From: Impatiens glandulifera
Taxonomy: Eukaryota; Streptophyta; Magnoliopsida; Ericales; Balsaminaceae
NCBI RefSeq assembly: GCF_907164915.1
Contig: NC_061867.1
Span: 35,771,751-35,835,750, forward strand
Direction: 5' to 3'
Length of the DNA: 64,000 bases
Part shown: positions 1 through 13,707 of the stretch, in pieces
How positions within the stretch are numbered: position 1 is the first letter of the stretch
How the letters are laid out: the number at the start of each line of letters is the position of its first letter
Notes under the pieces: model-generated
The model's input: the letters and a program-made list of their open reading frames with translations, nothing else
What the model was told of the DNA's origin: nothing
Databases searched by the model: none
Translations under genes and position numbers: made by a program

Positions 1-3000
1 CAGCTCAAAAGCTTCTTTTCTTTCTCTCCCATGGAAGAAGAAGATGAAGAAAATCTCATCAAAAACCAACCCACCATCATCATCCCTCCATTACTAATCA
101 TGGTCTTTGATCTCAACCCAGATCTCATTGCAGCAGAGGCTGTGGTAGTTCATTCTCATTAGTTTGGTGCTATCCTATCTGAGCTTTTCTACAAATTTTT
201 CTTTTTTTTTTTGAATTTTTTCTGTTCTTGACCTTGTAAGACCTTTTCTTGACCTTGTAAGACCTCTCACCTTCTTGTTCTATTCTATTTTATTTGATTT
301 GGTTGATCTTATCTCTGTGTTTACAGATTTAAAATCTAACTTTAATCTCCCTCTTTTTCCGATCAACTCATGTTCTCCTTCCTTGTCTATCCCTCCTGAG
401 CTGTTTTTTTGTTACTTTTTTTCAAATAATAAGAAGTTGCATGAAACATTTTTTTTCTTTTTTTCTCATATGTTCTGTTCTTTAGCTTGACCTTAGTCTG
501 GACCTGCAAAATGGGGCACTGTAAAAGGAGGGGTTCGGTTTGGTTGGATCTTTTCATGTGCAGATCTGTGAAGTGAAGGATGTGCTTTCTCGTGAGTACA
601 AAACATGCACTGTGTTTGTATTATTGTCTGGTGGCCATCCCCCACCTTTTTTTTTTATTATTATATAAAGGCACTTCTTATGTACCTTATGCTTATTTCT
701 TATATAAAGCTGACCATCTGAAAGTTTATGTTTTCTTACACTTGTTTTTTCTTTCACATGTATTATTTTCTATGAATTACTTATAAAAAATTGAAATGAA
801 GTTAAAGAAAAATCGAAATTATCGGGTTTTCTTCGATATTTCTCAGAACGAGGGTTGTGACTATAAGATATCGTATACTAAACTTTGGTTGCAAAAATTA
901 AAATACATTAATTGGCTATTGCAATGGTATTAATATGTTGATGAAGATTGAAACCCAATGTGAATTAAAAATGCTTCATAATTAATTAATGTAATAATTC
1001 AGAATGAAATATATAAAAGAGCATGCAATCTATTGAAATATATATACAGATGAAATTCATTTTGTCACAAATTAAAGAGTCTAATAAAAGAGAGACAAGT
1101 TCTATATTAGGAATTAATGGACTGATCTTGTAAATGAAAGAATAAAGTTAATACAACCAAATTTGACAGAACTGGTTTTATAAGTTATAACCACGGTGGA
1201 TTTGAGAATTTTTCAGACCGACGTCAACAATTTGGTTGTACATTTACAACATTTCGGTGTACTGATCGAACCGCTTATCCTATTGAATTAAAATATATAA
1301 AAGGTGATTAGGTTTCATCAATTGGTTATGTTCTTATCTTGGAGTTAAATCTTGAAAGGAAATAATTTCAGCTGATCTTTCCAATCTACTATTTGTTTTT
1401 TTGGCTTTTGACTTCTTTTTTCTATTATTCATTTGATCTAGTTTTTCCCCAAAAAGAAAAGTCTGAATTCCTTCACTCTTAAAGTCAAATTTCTTGGCTT
1501 TTGACCTCTTTTTTATAATCCAATTAGCCCTAAAAGTAAAATAAAGATAGGTGACAGATAAGAAGGCCTCAAGATCATGAAGAAACCACTTAGTGGGAAA
1601 TTGTATATGAAATATGAACATGACAAATTAGAACATGAAGAAACCATTATATTGAGGGTTGTTTCAAGATAACATAAAATGATGAATTGTTTTCAAATAA
1701 CTCAAACTAGACATTGGAGTAAATACATCAAAAGACCATTATTTATTAAAACATATTATAAATTATTTTGGTCATTTTTTTCATCTTTGAAATTTGAAAA
1801 GATAAAAAAGGGGAAATTGAGAGAAAATCCAACATTGACATCTAGTACAAAATGATGATGTCCACAGGTTGGCGTTGAAAATCTATATAACTTTTCCTTT
1901 GTCTTGTTTCTTTATATATGTGATTGAGAAAAAAGCACGGGAAGTGAATCATCATTAGTATTCTTCTCAGTTGAGAGAGCAGTTTTGTATGTATTTGACA
2001 GCAATCTTTTGTTTGTCAACCAATTTAATACTTTTTTTTTTTTTTGTTACATTTCAAATTTTAGTTACATTATAGGTTGTGGGTTTGGTTTGGTTTTTAG
2101 TTTGATTCAGTTTATTCGCCCCACTAGATTTTGTGATAGATTTTTTGGCTAACCTATTTCATTTGGCTTATTCACAACATCAATTTCGGTTCAAAATCAA
2201 ACTTGGTCCATATCACATCTTAAATCGATGATTGGTAAAAACAAATTATTGAATAACAAAGAAAAATGAAAATTCATCAGTTCATACCTCGAAACTAGTT
2301 TATTCTTAACGAAATATTAATACTTCGAACAATAGATAGACATGAAGTGTAGTTTTTGGATTAAATTGTTCCTAAATAAGTTAATAATAATTGGAACAAT
2401 ATACAAGCCATAATAGTTATAATTCATGCTTCAGTTTCTCTGGATTCATTATTATGTAACTTTTATGTTTTTAACTATATAGGACATTAATTATTAACAA
2501 AATTACTATGAGAGTGTAAATTGGTACAAATGTAAAACTTTACCACAGTGAAAAAAAGAGTACACTGAACATTGGAGGTACATAAATAGCATGCCCCCCT
2601 CTCTCATTGCCTTTGAGTTTCTTTTTGCTGCCTTTCTTAACAAATCATTTACTTTTCTTCACACCCATTATTAGTTACTCCATTATAGTGAAATAATAAA
2701 CACATCACTTCTTCTTTTTCCTTTTTCTTTTTGTGTGTCTGTCCCAACTTTAGAAAATAAATTAGATGAATGTAGTGAGTTTTCAATTGAGAAGCTAAAT
2801 AATTAGGAAATTTGGTCTTATGCCACATCAACATAGAGTAGCCATGCAAAAGAGTAGAGTGGTCACTATTTTAAGATATGCAAATAGACCAAATCTAAGA
2901 AAATTTGATTCAGATCAGATTTCAACACCCACCCATTAAGGAATTTGAGCTCCAAATAGACTCTAAATAATCTTGATTTAAAAATATGAAGTTCTTGTTT

Positions 3001-3463
3001 AGGACTTATTTTCTAATGACATCAAGTAAAAGTGTTCTTAGTAGAGACTAGAGACAATAAAAAATTAGAGTCAAGAAACTTCATGTAAGAAAATATACAT
3101 TGTTTATCCTTTTAAAAGATTAGGATACATAAAAATTTAATACATAATAATTTGTTTTTGTTAAATTTTCTTCCATAATCCAGCCTTTTTAGGCTGGATT
3201 ATGGCAGAAAATTTAATGATCATCGGATGGTTGGATCCACCTAGGTAGTTATTGGAGATAAGTTTTTCGATTCATCCAAGAAACATAGAACACATTTGTA
3301 CCCAACGTTTATCCACAATTTCTTAGCGAATAGAGTCAATTAGTAAGACCTAAGCACGAAGAATTGGGTAAGCAAAACAAAGCTTCATCACCAATTCCAA
3401 TAATCCAAGACCTAAAAGTCGTTTAAAACATTGGCTGCTAACTTAGACCTTCTACGCATATAA
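1..3463. other. AT-rich intergenic DNA left of the invertase gene
   Basis: I see no recognisable gene here. The sequence is AT-rich with homopolymer runs. A 43-codon ORF starts at base 31 in a good start context (CCCATGG) after a pyrimidine-rich stretch and ends at 162. A possible short exon follows an acceptor-like CAG near 562 and ends at a GTGAGT near 592. Together these could be the edge of an unrecognised plus-strand gene, but I cannot assign a product. A 20-base segment (cttgaccttgtaagacc core) is repeated twice at about 226-266. Everything else to 3160 looks like unconstrained spacer. Confidence 0.5.
3161..3216. repeat. Strong hairpin downstream of the invertase gene
   Basis: Two 26-base arms (3161-3186 and 3191-3216) are reverse complements with one mismatch, around a TTTT loop. 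The inner 14 bases of each arm pair perfectly. It lies about 250 bases beyond the invertase stop codon on the minus strand, so it may fall in or near the 3' transcript end. It could be a tiny foldback element or a structured 3' end. The sequence alone does not decide. Confidence 0.8.
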
Positions 3464-6400
3464 CTAATAAATGTCTACCTGAGATCTAGCAACACGGCGT
3501 GAACATTTCTTCCGACCAGACTTGGTGAGAGAACATACACATGTTTCGAGAAGCTCATAATCCTCTTCCCAGAACAATAATGATGCTTTTTCTGGATTCT
3601 GCAGTAACATCTTAGAAGTTAGATAACCCGCGATTGTCCATGTTTGGTAGAGTCTTGACTGCTTCCCGATGAATCTCCCACCACGTGTGTCGTAGTATTC
3701 AGGCCAGTTATCTGCAGAAAGTTTTTCTTCAGCTAAGGCTATCGCCTTTCTTGCTAGTTCTGGTCTCTTCATCTTCATGCAGGCCAATGTGAACTGAAAT
3801 GTAATTGTGCCAAAATAAATAGTAACGAGTACATACAGAAAAGAGGAAGATTAATGAAATGATTAATTAACTGTACCTGCCATAGAAGTGTTGGCCAGGA
3901 TCCACCATTGTGATATGACCATGGCCTGCAAATAATGGAATACTTTTATGGGAATTTATTCTGTAATTAGTAAAAGGTTATCTCAACTTGATAACTATGT
4001 GATGGGCCATTTTCTGGTAACATTTCAGGTTGATCATACTTTTATTAGAGCTTGTTTGTTGATGTAAATGGAAAGCACTATCCAATTAATCTTAACTTTT
4101 TATAAAATCATTCAAATCATCATTTAAAATAACAAATACTAAGAATATTTTCGTTAATTGAAGAATCAATTATCCCAGTGGTAGAGCGCGAGAACTCGTT
4201 TCCTCAAGGTCGTGGGATTTGAGTATTCGTGACTTTTTTCAAAACAAAAGAAAAAACATGTTTTCTTCATTTATGCAAATAATCTACTTTTGCATCAAAC
4301 AATATCTTTTTGAAATAACACAAGATCAAACAAGGCCTCACTACAGTGAACTTTGATCTACCTAATGTCATGTTCTTTTACTTTTAATTTAGGCCTTTTT
4401 TGATGTGAGTTATATAGATTATTTTCAAATAACATATATCCAATCAACAATCTCCTCTTTAATCACATTAATATCAACCAAAATACATTTCATATATATA
4501 TATATATACCCCTAATGCCTTTTTACCCAAATAACTTGATTTTGCTACAAGATACATCAAACAATGTCATTTAGGAATAACACTTAGTAATTCAAATTAC
4601 CTCCGATAAAACAAGGCCTTATGTTTCAAGAATATTCTTCTCAGCCCACAGGTCATTCGCATTAGAAAAACAGATTTAGAAAGAAGAAAAAGAGCCAGTT
4701 TGATGAAAACAGCGGTTTATTTAGCTTGTTTGATGTTGGGTTATTTGTAAAAAAATTGAACTATGAATTTAAAATTGTCTTATGAGAAGTAGATTTTTCA
4801 GATTAAATTACTAAAATGTCTTTTTGTATTGAACCAGGGTATTTTGTTTGATGAATCAAGTGATTTGATTTTGATTGATAAAAGGATATACAATGTGATA
4901 TTAAATTATTTGAAAATAATCCAAATAACCCAAGATCAAACAAGCTCTAGGTCGAATGATCAAAATAAACTTAGTATTTAATATTTTTAAACTTTACAAA
5001 TAATAAAGTAATGGAATCCTAATTGATGATTTGAAAGATTTAATGGAACAAATGAATGATGAGATATTGATTTATTTGAATTAAAATCCAAATAAACCAC
5101 CTCTTTAGAAACATGTGTCCACTTACGTGTTCTTTGGGTCACTTCCAGTGATTATACGCCATTCTTCATGTTCCAGAGCCGGATAAGATATCTTCAGAGG
5201 CATATGTCCAACAAGATCATCCCATTTAGATTCGATCAGATTCAGAATGCCTTCATTCTGTTTGGAAGTCCCAAGAGACGCAACAACTGACCACAAATTC
5301 CCAAGCATGAAGAATCTAAAGTCCATATGTGCTGGTTGCAGGTTACCAATCAGATAACCACCTTCATCAGGAATCCAGTCCACTAGCCATGATGGAATTT
5401 GGTCTGGATAAATATTGAACTTATTGATGGCATCAGTAGAATATTCTTCTGTTTTGTAACGATAGATCTCGTTTATTTTCTTCAAATCCACCCAGTAATG
5501 CTCTCTGATATGAAATGATAATGCACTAAGCCTATTGTTGATGGCAGAAACCAGATTCTTGGTTGCATCATTCACAATTAGCAACTCTCTAGAACATCGC
5601 AGAGCAGCATAGAATAGGGCCTGTCGGATGATGGATCTCAAAAACAGATACAGTAGAAAGAAATCAAATGCAATGTAATTTATTTAGTGAAGATAAAGAT
5701 GAAAAAATAAACTTCTATTACTGTTTAGGCACTGCAGCCATAGATGCAAACAAAAATGCAATATACCATGAATTTAGAAGGGAACTGTTATTTTGTCTCA
5801 ATCATGATCGGCTGAAAAATCGTCAAAGTTAAAAATGAAACAATGATACATATTTTTCTCGCTTTGTATATGATATTTTTTATGGAACACGATCCAGATT
5901 ATATAGGGTACTTTTGCTTCCTTTTGGTATAAAGATTGTTTTCTAAATCATTATGATTTTTAACAAATAACAAATGAAGATTTCTTCACATCATATGAAA
6001 AAAATGCATACCAAAACAGTCCAATATATTTCAATGGACTTTCTAGGGTCAATTCTTTAGGTAATTTGTTTACTTAGCAGCAGTGAGGGCTATGTTTACA
6101 TGTTTGTAGTAATTGACTTTGGAAGATTAAGCAAATGTATATGACCCACAGTAGGGTTGAGCAATATGCTTTTCCTTTCTTTTATTTTTTTGAGGAAACA
6201 GTGGTAAACAATATTTAATGTGTTCCATCAGTTTAATACAAGAAAGAAAATCAAAAGGATCAAACCACCTACTCATTATTTGGATCTTGTTTGATCTTGG
6301 ATTATTTGAAAATCTTTGGATAATATGGGGAAAACTTGTTTGGATATGTTGATTTTTTTTAAATAATCTAAAGATACTACAAAAATAAAGGGTATTTTAG

Positions 6401-9400
6401 TTTATGATTTCAATTCAATGATGGGCTTGAAAAGGTGATGTTTAATGGAATGTTGAATTATTTGGGATTATTTATCAACAGTCCCTTGGAAGTGAATCAT
6501 AGAACACCAAAAGTTGTGGTATCTTATGGACCTAACATAAGTCGCATCCCTCGCAACATAATTGAAAGATTTTTTCTCAAAATAAATATGATTGAAAGAT
6601 ATATGTGACCTACGTTAGGTCGAAAAAATACCACAGCTTGGTATTCTATGATTGACCTCACAACATAAAGATTGAAAGAACCCTTACCCTATATCTTTCA
6701 AACCCCCCTTGGCCCAGTACTACTAGTCTAGAGGCAGGCAACCTATCCTACACAACATGTTGCCCTTGACCTCGGTTTCAAGACCATAAATAAAACCTCT
6801 AGTAGCTTGAGTTCTATCCCAATTCATATTTCAAAACAGATTTAGATTTTTTTTTTTTATATGTTATTCTAAGAGAATATTAAATAAAAAATCTAAACAG
6901 AATAATAGAAAACAATTCTAGAAATAATTTTAAAAATTATTTAAAATAAAAAGTACTAGAAAATAAAAGAAAATTATAGAGAAAATATAAAAAAAATACA
7001 AAAATAGTATTTAAAAATCTAATGAGGACATTAAAAAATAATTCTAGAGAGACTTTTAAAAAAACATCTAGAGAGTATTAAAAAATTATAATATTACAAA
7101 AGAAATTAAAGAGTGTTAAAAATATTGTTCAGACAAAAGTTTGTGTTGAAAACGGATGCAATTCAAACTTTTTAAATATATGGGTTGGATTGAACACAAC
7201 CCATTTAATCCGAATACATTTTAAAATTACAGATAGGATTGGGTTAATCAATGGAATAACCCCTAACCCAAAAGAGAGCATTTGTATCGAAGAACAATTA
7301 AAACCCCACTCTTTAACTCATCTTTGGGGCAAATACTCCCACTTAAGAACACAACTAGATGCAAAAAGACAGATCACTATTGCGGCTATTAGATAGAAGC
7401 AAGACCAAAATTGTCACCTCATATGCAAAACAAATACAGGGCAAATAATTATTTGCTTATGACATATAAAATACATCAAAAGATAGCAGGATCTGAAGCT
7501 TCAATCTGAGATATTAGATTACCTGGATTTCAAGAGGATGGCCATGAATACCCATTCTTCTATCAATCATACAGGATCCATCAGTGACTAGAAGGGTAGG
7601 AAACATGTCAAATCCATCAGCTAAACACAAGTTCATGATCAGTCTTATGCCTGTCTGAACATCCACTCTCTCTTGCAGGGAAAAGTCACCAGTGAGTTTT
7701 CCATAAGCTCTTAACAAAATTATCCACCATAAGCCTGACAAGTAGGACATGCCAGGAATCATATATTTATATCTTCTCCATATTAATAACCAACTATATC
7801 AATCAAAACTGAAACTAATATGATAAAAATTATAAAGAACCAGAGGAACCAAATAGTGAAGAAATTAGGTATCAGTTAATTATTTATCTAGATATGTTGA
7901 AGTTAAAAGCAAACTATATGAGTACAAAACTGAATATAATGATGGTCGAGTGATATTATTTATGTCAATTGGTTAAATGATGGGCATTGTAATATCGATT
8001 AAGGACCAAGTAAATTTATAGGCATCCACTATGTATAAAACTTCTTTGGGAACATATATTTTTTATGGAAGATTATTTTTTTTAAGAAAGTCAAAATATG
8101 GTCTTAATAAGCAATTCTGAGCCTATATGGACACTAGTACTTTTTCATAATCTTCATCATAATCACAATGCAAAATTGCTAAATTAAAAAGGGGAAATGA
8201 TATTGAATAAAATGATATAAAAACATTTGGCAACTTTTTTTATCCACTTTTTATATTTGGATTTTTACCATTTTACCCTTACTACATATATAAAATGGTA
8301 TATATAGAGAGAGAAAGAGATTATTGGGTGGAGAATAAGGTGTAAAGACAAGGGTTTTTTTAAGACATTTCACCATATCAATTTCTTCTTTTTTACTTAG
8401 GAACATTTGGACACTAGGCCAAAAGATGAGACAAACTTTTGGACTGTGATGCAAAAACTTTCAGGACAGGTGTTTATGCTAAATGTAGAATCTATGTTCT
8501 CAAAACTTGTAATATAAAGAAAAAACATTCTTTACAGTAGATTATAAGGAGTGATTGTATTGGGTAATATAAAAGACATTTGTATAATAAAATATTTAAT
8601 CTATTTATGGCTAATTTACTATAACAAAAGAAAATACTACTAAAGAAACTTGTAAATTGGTAGATGAACAAACTTCAAATCCTAACAGCAAAGATGACAT
8701 GCATAGTGCTAGTCCAGGCCTAAGCTTACCAGAGTCAACAGGTGCAACACGCCCAATGGCAGATTCTCCAAAATCTGGGTCCAGCACATCCTGAAAGGCA
8801 TCAACAGTTCCATCAAGAGGCACAGATCTAACTTTAAAACTTGCTGGCATCAACCCCTGTCCAGGGCTGTAGCAGTCCACTGTCTTCTCCCAACTCTGAC
8901 CAACAAATGTAAAATCACAATAAATAAAAAATGATATGATGGTGAAAATAGAAGTCTACAGATATTGTGTCCCTTCAACAAGTATCAGTTGGGCCATTTC
9001 TTTTAGTTACAAACTTGTAATATAGTGACGAACTGTTCACTTGTAGTTGGGACTAAATGGTCTCTTCTCATCAATGGAATTGCTATCCACAAAGACCACA
9101 ATGGAATAGCCTTGGCAATAGAATACCATCAAGAAAATCGACTATGAAACAATACTGTTATGTAGACAATAACAGAAAGCTGTCAATAAGGTCTGAAGTG
9201 GTGATAACCAGCAATGCAATTATGCAAGTAATTGTTTATGCAGTATGTTCAACTTTTAATAATATCTGAAGTAGCAATGGAAGATCCTACTTCCTAGTAC
9301 GCATAATATAACACTCAAAAAGTAAACATAAAAGAGTGATAAAAATCTTCTATAAGATGGATCAAGTTTACATGCATTGCATTGCAAATTGATTGATTAC

Positions 9401-11017
9401 TCTTTGACTGAATTATCGCTACAACTATACTGTTTTATTACTGCAGAACTAACTACTTTGTGCTTCTTTGGCTTGAGGGAAAAATCAAAATCAGAACAAA
9501 GTTCGGAGGTAAAATACCAATTATCTCATCAAAAAACCATTAGCATGAATTAATAACACTGACCCTAATTTTAGCCTTAATCAAAGCGGTTACAAAAGGA
9601 TAGAGACCGTGTGAGAACTCATTGAATTCAAATATGAAAATTGTTCATGGTGAATGCTACAGAAGCCCGCCTTATATGCAAAGTGAAAATCAAATGCTTC
9701 TCTTGCAAGAAGGAAATATAAGTAAGAGTGGTACTTCTCGATGATGAATTCAAGTACAATTGCATCTAGGGAAAAGTGTGATGGACGCATGTTGGCTCCA
9801 TCTGGAAACACTTTTTTTTTTTCCTTGTATGTAAATCCAAATGAAAATAACCAATAAACTTTTTAATATATCTATAACTAACGTTTAGTTTACAAACATT
9901 TTGGTATCTAAATCCATTTAGAAATCAGACAGGAATTTGTTTTCCAAATAGGGTCAGTTATGTTCCATCACATCAAATCTGATAGAAAATGAGCAATCAA
10001 AATGAAAAAAAAAATTATATATATATATATATATATATTAACTTCTTGAAACAATAAAGTTCCACCAATTTGACACTACAGCTTTGTTGCAACTTAAATC
10101 AAGCAATGCAAATTACATCAAAGGCAGTATTTATTTTGAAAGTTTCATACTGGAAGACAGACTACCAAACAGAGATAAAAAACTGAAAACTTAAAATTGA
10201 ATAAAATGATATAACCAGTTACCTGCAGCTGCAAAGTGTGGAGAAGGAAATTCTTAACAATCTCAGTTTCTCCATTAAGCAAGAAGGCAACTGCTGAAGG
10301 AATAAAATCACGGATGAAAACTTGATCATAGTTGAGTGGTTGCTTATCAGCATAATCACTAGCTGCTGCAACTGTCCCAACTGGGTTCCCGCAATAGGTC
10401 ACAACTGCATTTCGAAGCAACTTCCAAGCCTCTTTTTCAATCTCAGACAACTCTTTCTCATTGACCAACACATTTTCCTTATTCAAACCTCCTAAAGTAT
10501 CTACCTTATCAGCATTTACTTTTGATTCATTAGCTTCTTCTAATTTAAACTCTCGTTCCTTTACACCTGATCCCTTATTCTCAATCACTACAGGCTTCAC
10601 ATTCAAACCACCTTGAATGTAAATACTCTCAAACCCTGTCTGACCAACATTCTTTTCTGCTGATGTCGAATTCAACCTTATATTCGATGCAACATTGACT
10701 ATAATCGTTGCAAACTTTCGCTTATCAATGAAACAACTCCTAAAACCCCTAGTTTGCCCCCAGCCCAAATCAGACCCATAAAAAGAAATCCGATTCAGAT
10801 CAGTTTTAGGAACAAATCCTAATCTATTCCCATTACAACTACTAAATCGACCAATACCCTTTACTTTAAATTGTAATTTCGACAAATTATCAGCAATTAA
10901 ATGATTACATTTTGGGAAAGGAAATCCGAAAATAGAGGAATTCCTACCGCCGACTAAGATTTTACTATACGGCTTCATTACTATGGAAACGCCAATACAA
11001 CTAGTAGCATTCACCAT
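3464..11017 (-). CDS. INVA: Alkaline/neutral invertase (GH100), organelle-targeted, six coding exons
   Basis: Hydrolyses sucrose to glucose and fructose at neutral to alkaline pH. Coding exons on the minus strand read 11017-10223, 8895-8730, 7734-7523, 5620-5127, 3925-3877 and 3793-3464. All five introns have GT/AG ends, and the phases join to 2046 nt (681 codons plus stop). Exon 1 encodes a basic, Ser-rich N-terminus suited to mitochondrial or plastid import, then EKEAWKLLR and [14 protein letters not shown]. Later exons give the GH100 blocks [75 protein letters not shown] and [16 protein letters not shown]. Length and the start [16 protein letters not shown] fit the mitochondrial INVA-type clade (Arabidopsis A/N-InvA) better than the shorter cytosolic enzymes. 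I see no internal stop or frameshift. Exact compartment is inferred. Confidence 0.93.
4165..4240 (+). repeat. tRNA-derived (SINE-like) fragment in invertase intron 4
   Basis: CCAGTGGTAGAGCGCGAG resembles a polymerase III A box and GTGGGATTTGAGTATTC a degenerate B box about 35 bases later, followed by T/A-rich tail sequence. No acceptor stem can be folded, so this is not a working tRNA gene. It is read as a short tRNA-derived SINE remnant. Confidence 0.4.
4723..4946. mobile_element. MITE-like element in invertase intron 4
   Basis: The ends AGCTTGTTTGATGTTGGGTT and the reverse complement of AACCCAAGATCAAACAAGCT match over about 25 bases with one mismatch, enclosing about 220 bp of AT-rich non-coding DNA. 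That is the size and form of a MITE. No clear target duplication was found. Related arm sequence recurs near 4320 and 6289-6478. Confidence 0.55.
6289..6478. repeat. Second copy of the intronic MITE-like family
   Basis: The left end reads CTTGTTTGATCTTGGATTATTTG, nearly the same arm as the element at 4723-4946. The right end carries a weaker ATTATTTGGGATTATTT arm. It lies in invertase intron 3. Boundaries are approximate. Confidence 0.4.
6494..6653. mobile_element. Foldback MITE in invertase intron 3
   Basis: Arms of roughly 55 bases (AATCATAGAACACCAAAAGT..., reverse-matched by ...ACCACAGCTTGGTATTCTATGATT) pair with a few mismatches around a loop of about 50 bases. The arms include CGACCTAACGTAGGTCACAT and its mate. 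No coding potential. This is the structure of a foldback element. Its superfamily is unknown. Confidence 0.6.
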
Positions 11018-11029
11018 TTTTGTTATGAT

Positions 11030-11266
11030 CTAAAACCCAATAGCCGCTGTATACTAGTAGTATTACTATATAGATTCCAATTTCAAAAAAAAAACAAAAC
11101 CCAGATACCTATATAGAATCGAATCCGTATTAGAGTATCTACTACTATAAAGATGTTACTAAATTGAAAAGCTATATACAGAGATCCGTAAGTCCTCAAA
11201 ACTGAAACAAATGTAAAGGATCAAGGAAGAACGATTGATTTTAACAAAGCTTGAAGCTTTACTTAC
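11030..11266 (-). other. Probable intron in the invertase 5' UTR
   Basis: On the minus strand a canonical donor GTAAGT (11266-11261) lies downstream of the TATA box. An acceptor GTTTTAG ends at 11030, 12 bases before the start codon. Splicing would leave a short leader. The intron is inferred from splice signals only; the same signals are present in the block B copy. Confidence 0.5.
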
Positions 11267-11353
11267 AGATTTTCAATGCCCGTCAGAAAAGTGTGCTTGA
11301 AAATGAACAGAGATTTTTCTTGAATGGTTTGAGAGCGTGAAGCTAGGGACGCG

Positions 11354-11364
11354 TTTATATATAG
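11354..11364 (-). promoter_or_regulatory. TATA box of the invertase gene
   Basis: CTATATATAAA on the minus strand follows a GA/CT-rich stretch and lies about 90 bases upstream of the predicted UTR donor site. The whole promoter is duplicated in block B (TATA at 23827-23837), differing there by a shorter GA run. Confidence 0.6.
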
Positions 11365-12085
11365 AGAGAGAGCGGGGCTTTCGTAGAAGGAAGAAGGAAG
11401 GGTAATTTACTAAAATGCCCTCGGAAACGTGTTAAGAAAGGAAATTATGTAACTGAGGGTATAATCGTCAAAATTATTATCGGTTCTCATCTGACACGTC
11501 AGAAGTGATTTATTTACGTGATTTATTTGATGACATTCATATCATAAATATAAATTAAAACGTTAAATTATTCATATTTTATTTTTCATAAAATTAAATA
11601 TTTAATAGAAGAATATCGTATCAAATAAGCCATATGCCCATATCTGTATATTTAATTTAATTAATAAAAATAAAAATCTAACAGAATTTTTTTCTCTTTA
11701 GAGTATAGGATATTAAATTCTAAAGCAAATTTTATTCGTGGAATAAACTCAACTCATTCTCAAATTTAAATTAAATTTACTTAACACATATCTAATTTAT
11801 TTTATTCATTATATTTGGAAGAATTATAAATTAAGTTAGATAATTCATTTTAATCATCTTTAATAAATTAATGTCAATTTTAATAAACTGTTTTATTTAA
11901 ATTTTTATTAAATATCTATCATACTAAAACATCACTAGTTTAAAAAAAATTAGTCATAATATAAATGCATGAACTTATAAATTTATGACTTTGTAGACAG
12001 AGGAATTCATATCTTGTATTAAATATTTTATCATTAAGTTAAATAGTTTTTATTGTCATGTTCCGAACTAAAAAAAAATAATTGA

Positions 12086-12557
12086 ATATATATATATATA
12101 TATATATAAAAGATTAAATGGATATTTGAGTCTGACCGTGAGTTGACCCGTTTATAAACTTAAAACGATTAAAAATAAAATGTTAAATGTATGTTTTTTT
12201 ACCGAAGTAAAAGTGTAAGGTCACATATTAGAGGTCGATTATTGGAGTGGATAAATGTAGAATCAGATAAATTTTAAAAGTGTCTGGATTGCCGGATCGA
12301 GAACTGTGGTTAATTTGGATATATATGTAAGAGTAAAATAATACTTGGTTTGGATTGTGGGTTGATTCGCCCATAAATTTAAAACGATCAAAAATAAAAT
12401 TAAAAATATTATATGTATGTTTTGAGCTTACATCCTAACAAAACAAGTACAACTCTTTAACCAAATAGGCTAATAAAACTTTATATTTTAAATTTAACAC
12501 TAAATTTGATGAAAACGGGACGAGACATTTTAACAATATAAATTAACTTTTTAACTA

Positions 12558-12621
<64 letters not shown>

Positions 12622-13072
12622 CTTAATTTCAAAAGTGTTCGAATTGTTAGGTCGATAGATATGGTTAATTTGGATATATATGTGAGAGTAAATGAATATT
12701 TGAGTCGGATTGTGGGTTGACACACCCATAAACTTAAAGCGGTTAAAAATAAAATTAAAAATGTTATATGTATATTTTTGACTGAAGTAAAAGTGTAAGG
12801 TAGGTCGATTATTGGAGTGAATAAATGTGGAATGAGATAGATGGTTAACCGAATTGAGGATAAAGATGGTCAGGTTGTATGTGAATAATATTCGTTACAA
12901 TTTGCGATGATATTGATGAGTGGGTAAATGAGAGTGTTTTATTTTTTATTTTAATATATTATTCGTGATATATTAACAATTTTAAACATTGAAATATATA
13001 TTATTATAATTTTTTTTAGTAATTTTTTTTTTTTATATTTTTATCTGTATATATAGTAGGAGAATCTTACTT
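12086..13072. mobile_element. About 1-kb insertion private to block A
   Basis: Block B runs continuously across this position (near 24782). The insert contains at least two or three diverged copies of a unit of about 250-500 bases, with cores such as GGTTAATTTGGATATATATG and ATTGTGGGTTGA. An AT microsatellite lies between two of the copies. No ORF or clear terminal repeats. Probably a non-autonomous element or an expanded tandem repeat. Type undetermined. Confidence 0.5.
12562..12617. repeat. (TA)n microsatellite
   Basis: About 28 uninterrupted TA dinucleotides. Shorter TA tracts occur at about 10016-10038, 12091-12108, 13287-13305 and 20664-20697. Confidence 0.95.
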
Positions 13073-13707
13073 GTTTTGATAATACTAATAAGACATGTTT
13101 GTGAAATTTGTAAAATTAAGTTTGATTACATGTAAAGGCCTAAATTGCACAATTTTGACTCCGAATTATTTTTTAATTGCATATTAACTTAAATGTACAC
13201 GTAATGTTGTGACGTAAAATTTATGTAGGAATTTGTGAAGATATTTTTTTTTTGTTGATTCGATGTTTAATTACTCAACAAAATGATATATATATATATA
13301 TATATTTTGAATAAAGACATTTTCTGTTTTCATTTTCTGGATGATCATCCTCTAATTAGATGTTTCCAATTAAGAATGTAATAAGTTTATAAAACTAACT
13401 TAGCCATTCTTTAACTAAGTGGTTCCTCCAATACAGATTAAGAATGTAATATGTAACTAATATAATCATATGCCTAAGACAATTTTTAATATTATTATTC
13501 TTCTTGATAAACTTAAATTATTATAACCAATCGAAACCATATGTTAGAATTAGGATTAATATTTAAACATGTTGGTAATAAATGAAATTTGACATCCATA
13601 TTTAATTCCATTATAAATCTAACTTGGTCAGTTTTATGTTTTTTTTAGTTTTTATTATGAAACTAGCATAGCCTAATTTAAAACAAAGGATAAAAAAAAG
13701 AGAAATT

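Noticed and set aside
4165..4240. Possible tRNA gene
   Set aside because: Box A- and B-like text is present, but there is no acceptor stem and the T-loop is degenerate. Kept only as a SINE-like fragment.
9057..9269. 70-codon plus ORF in invertase intron 1
   Set aside because: AT-rich intronic DNA, no motif, opposite strand to the gene.
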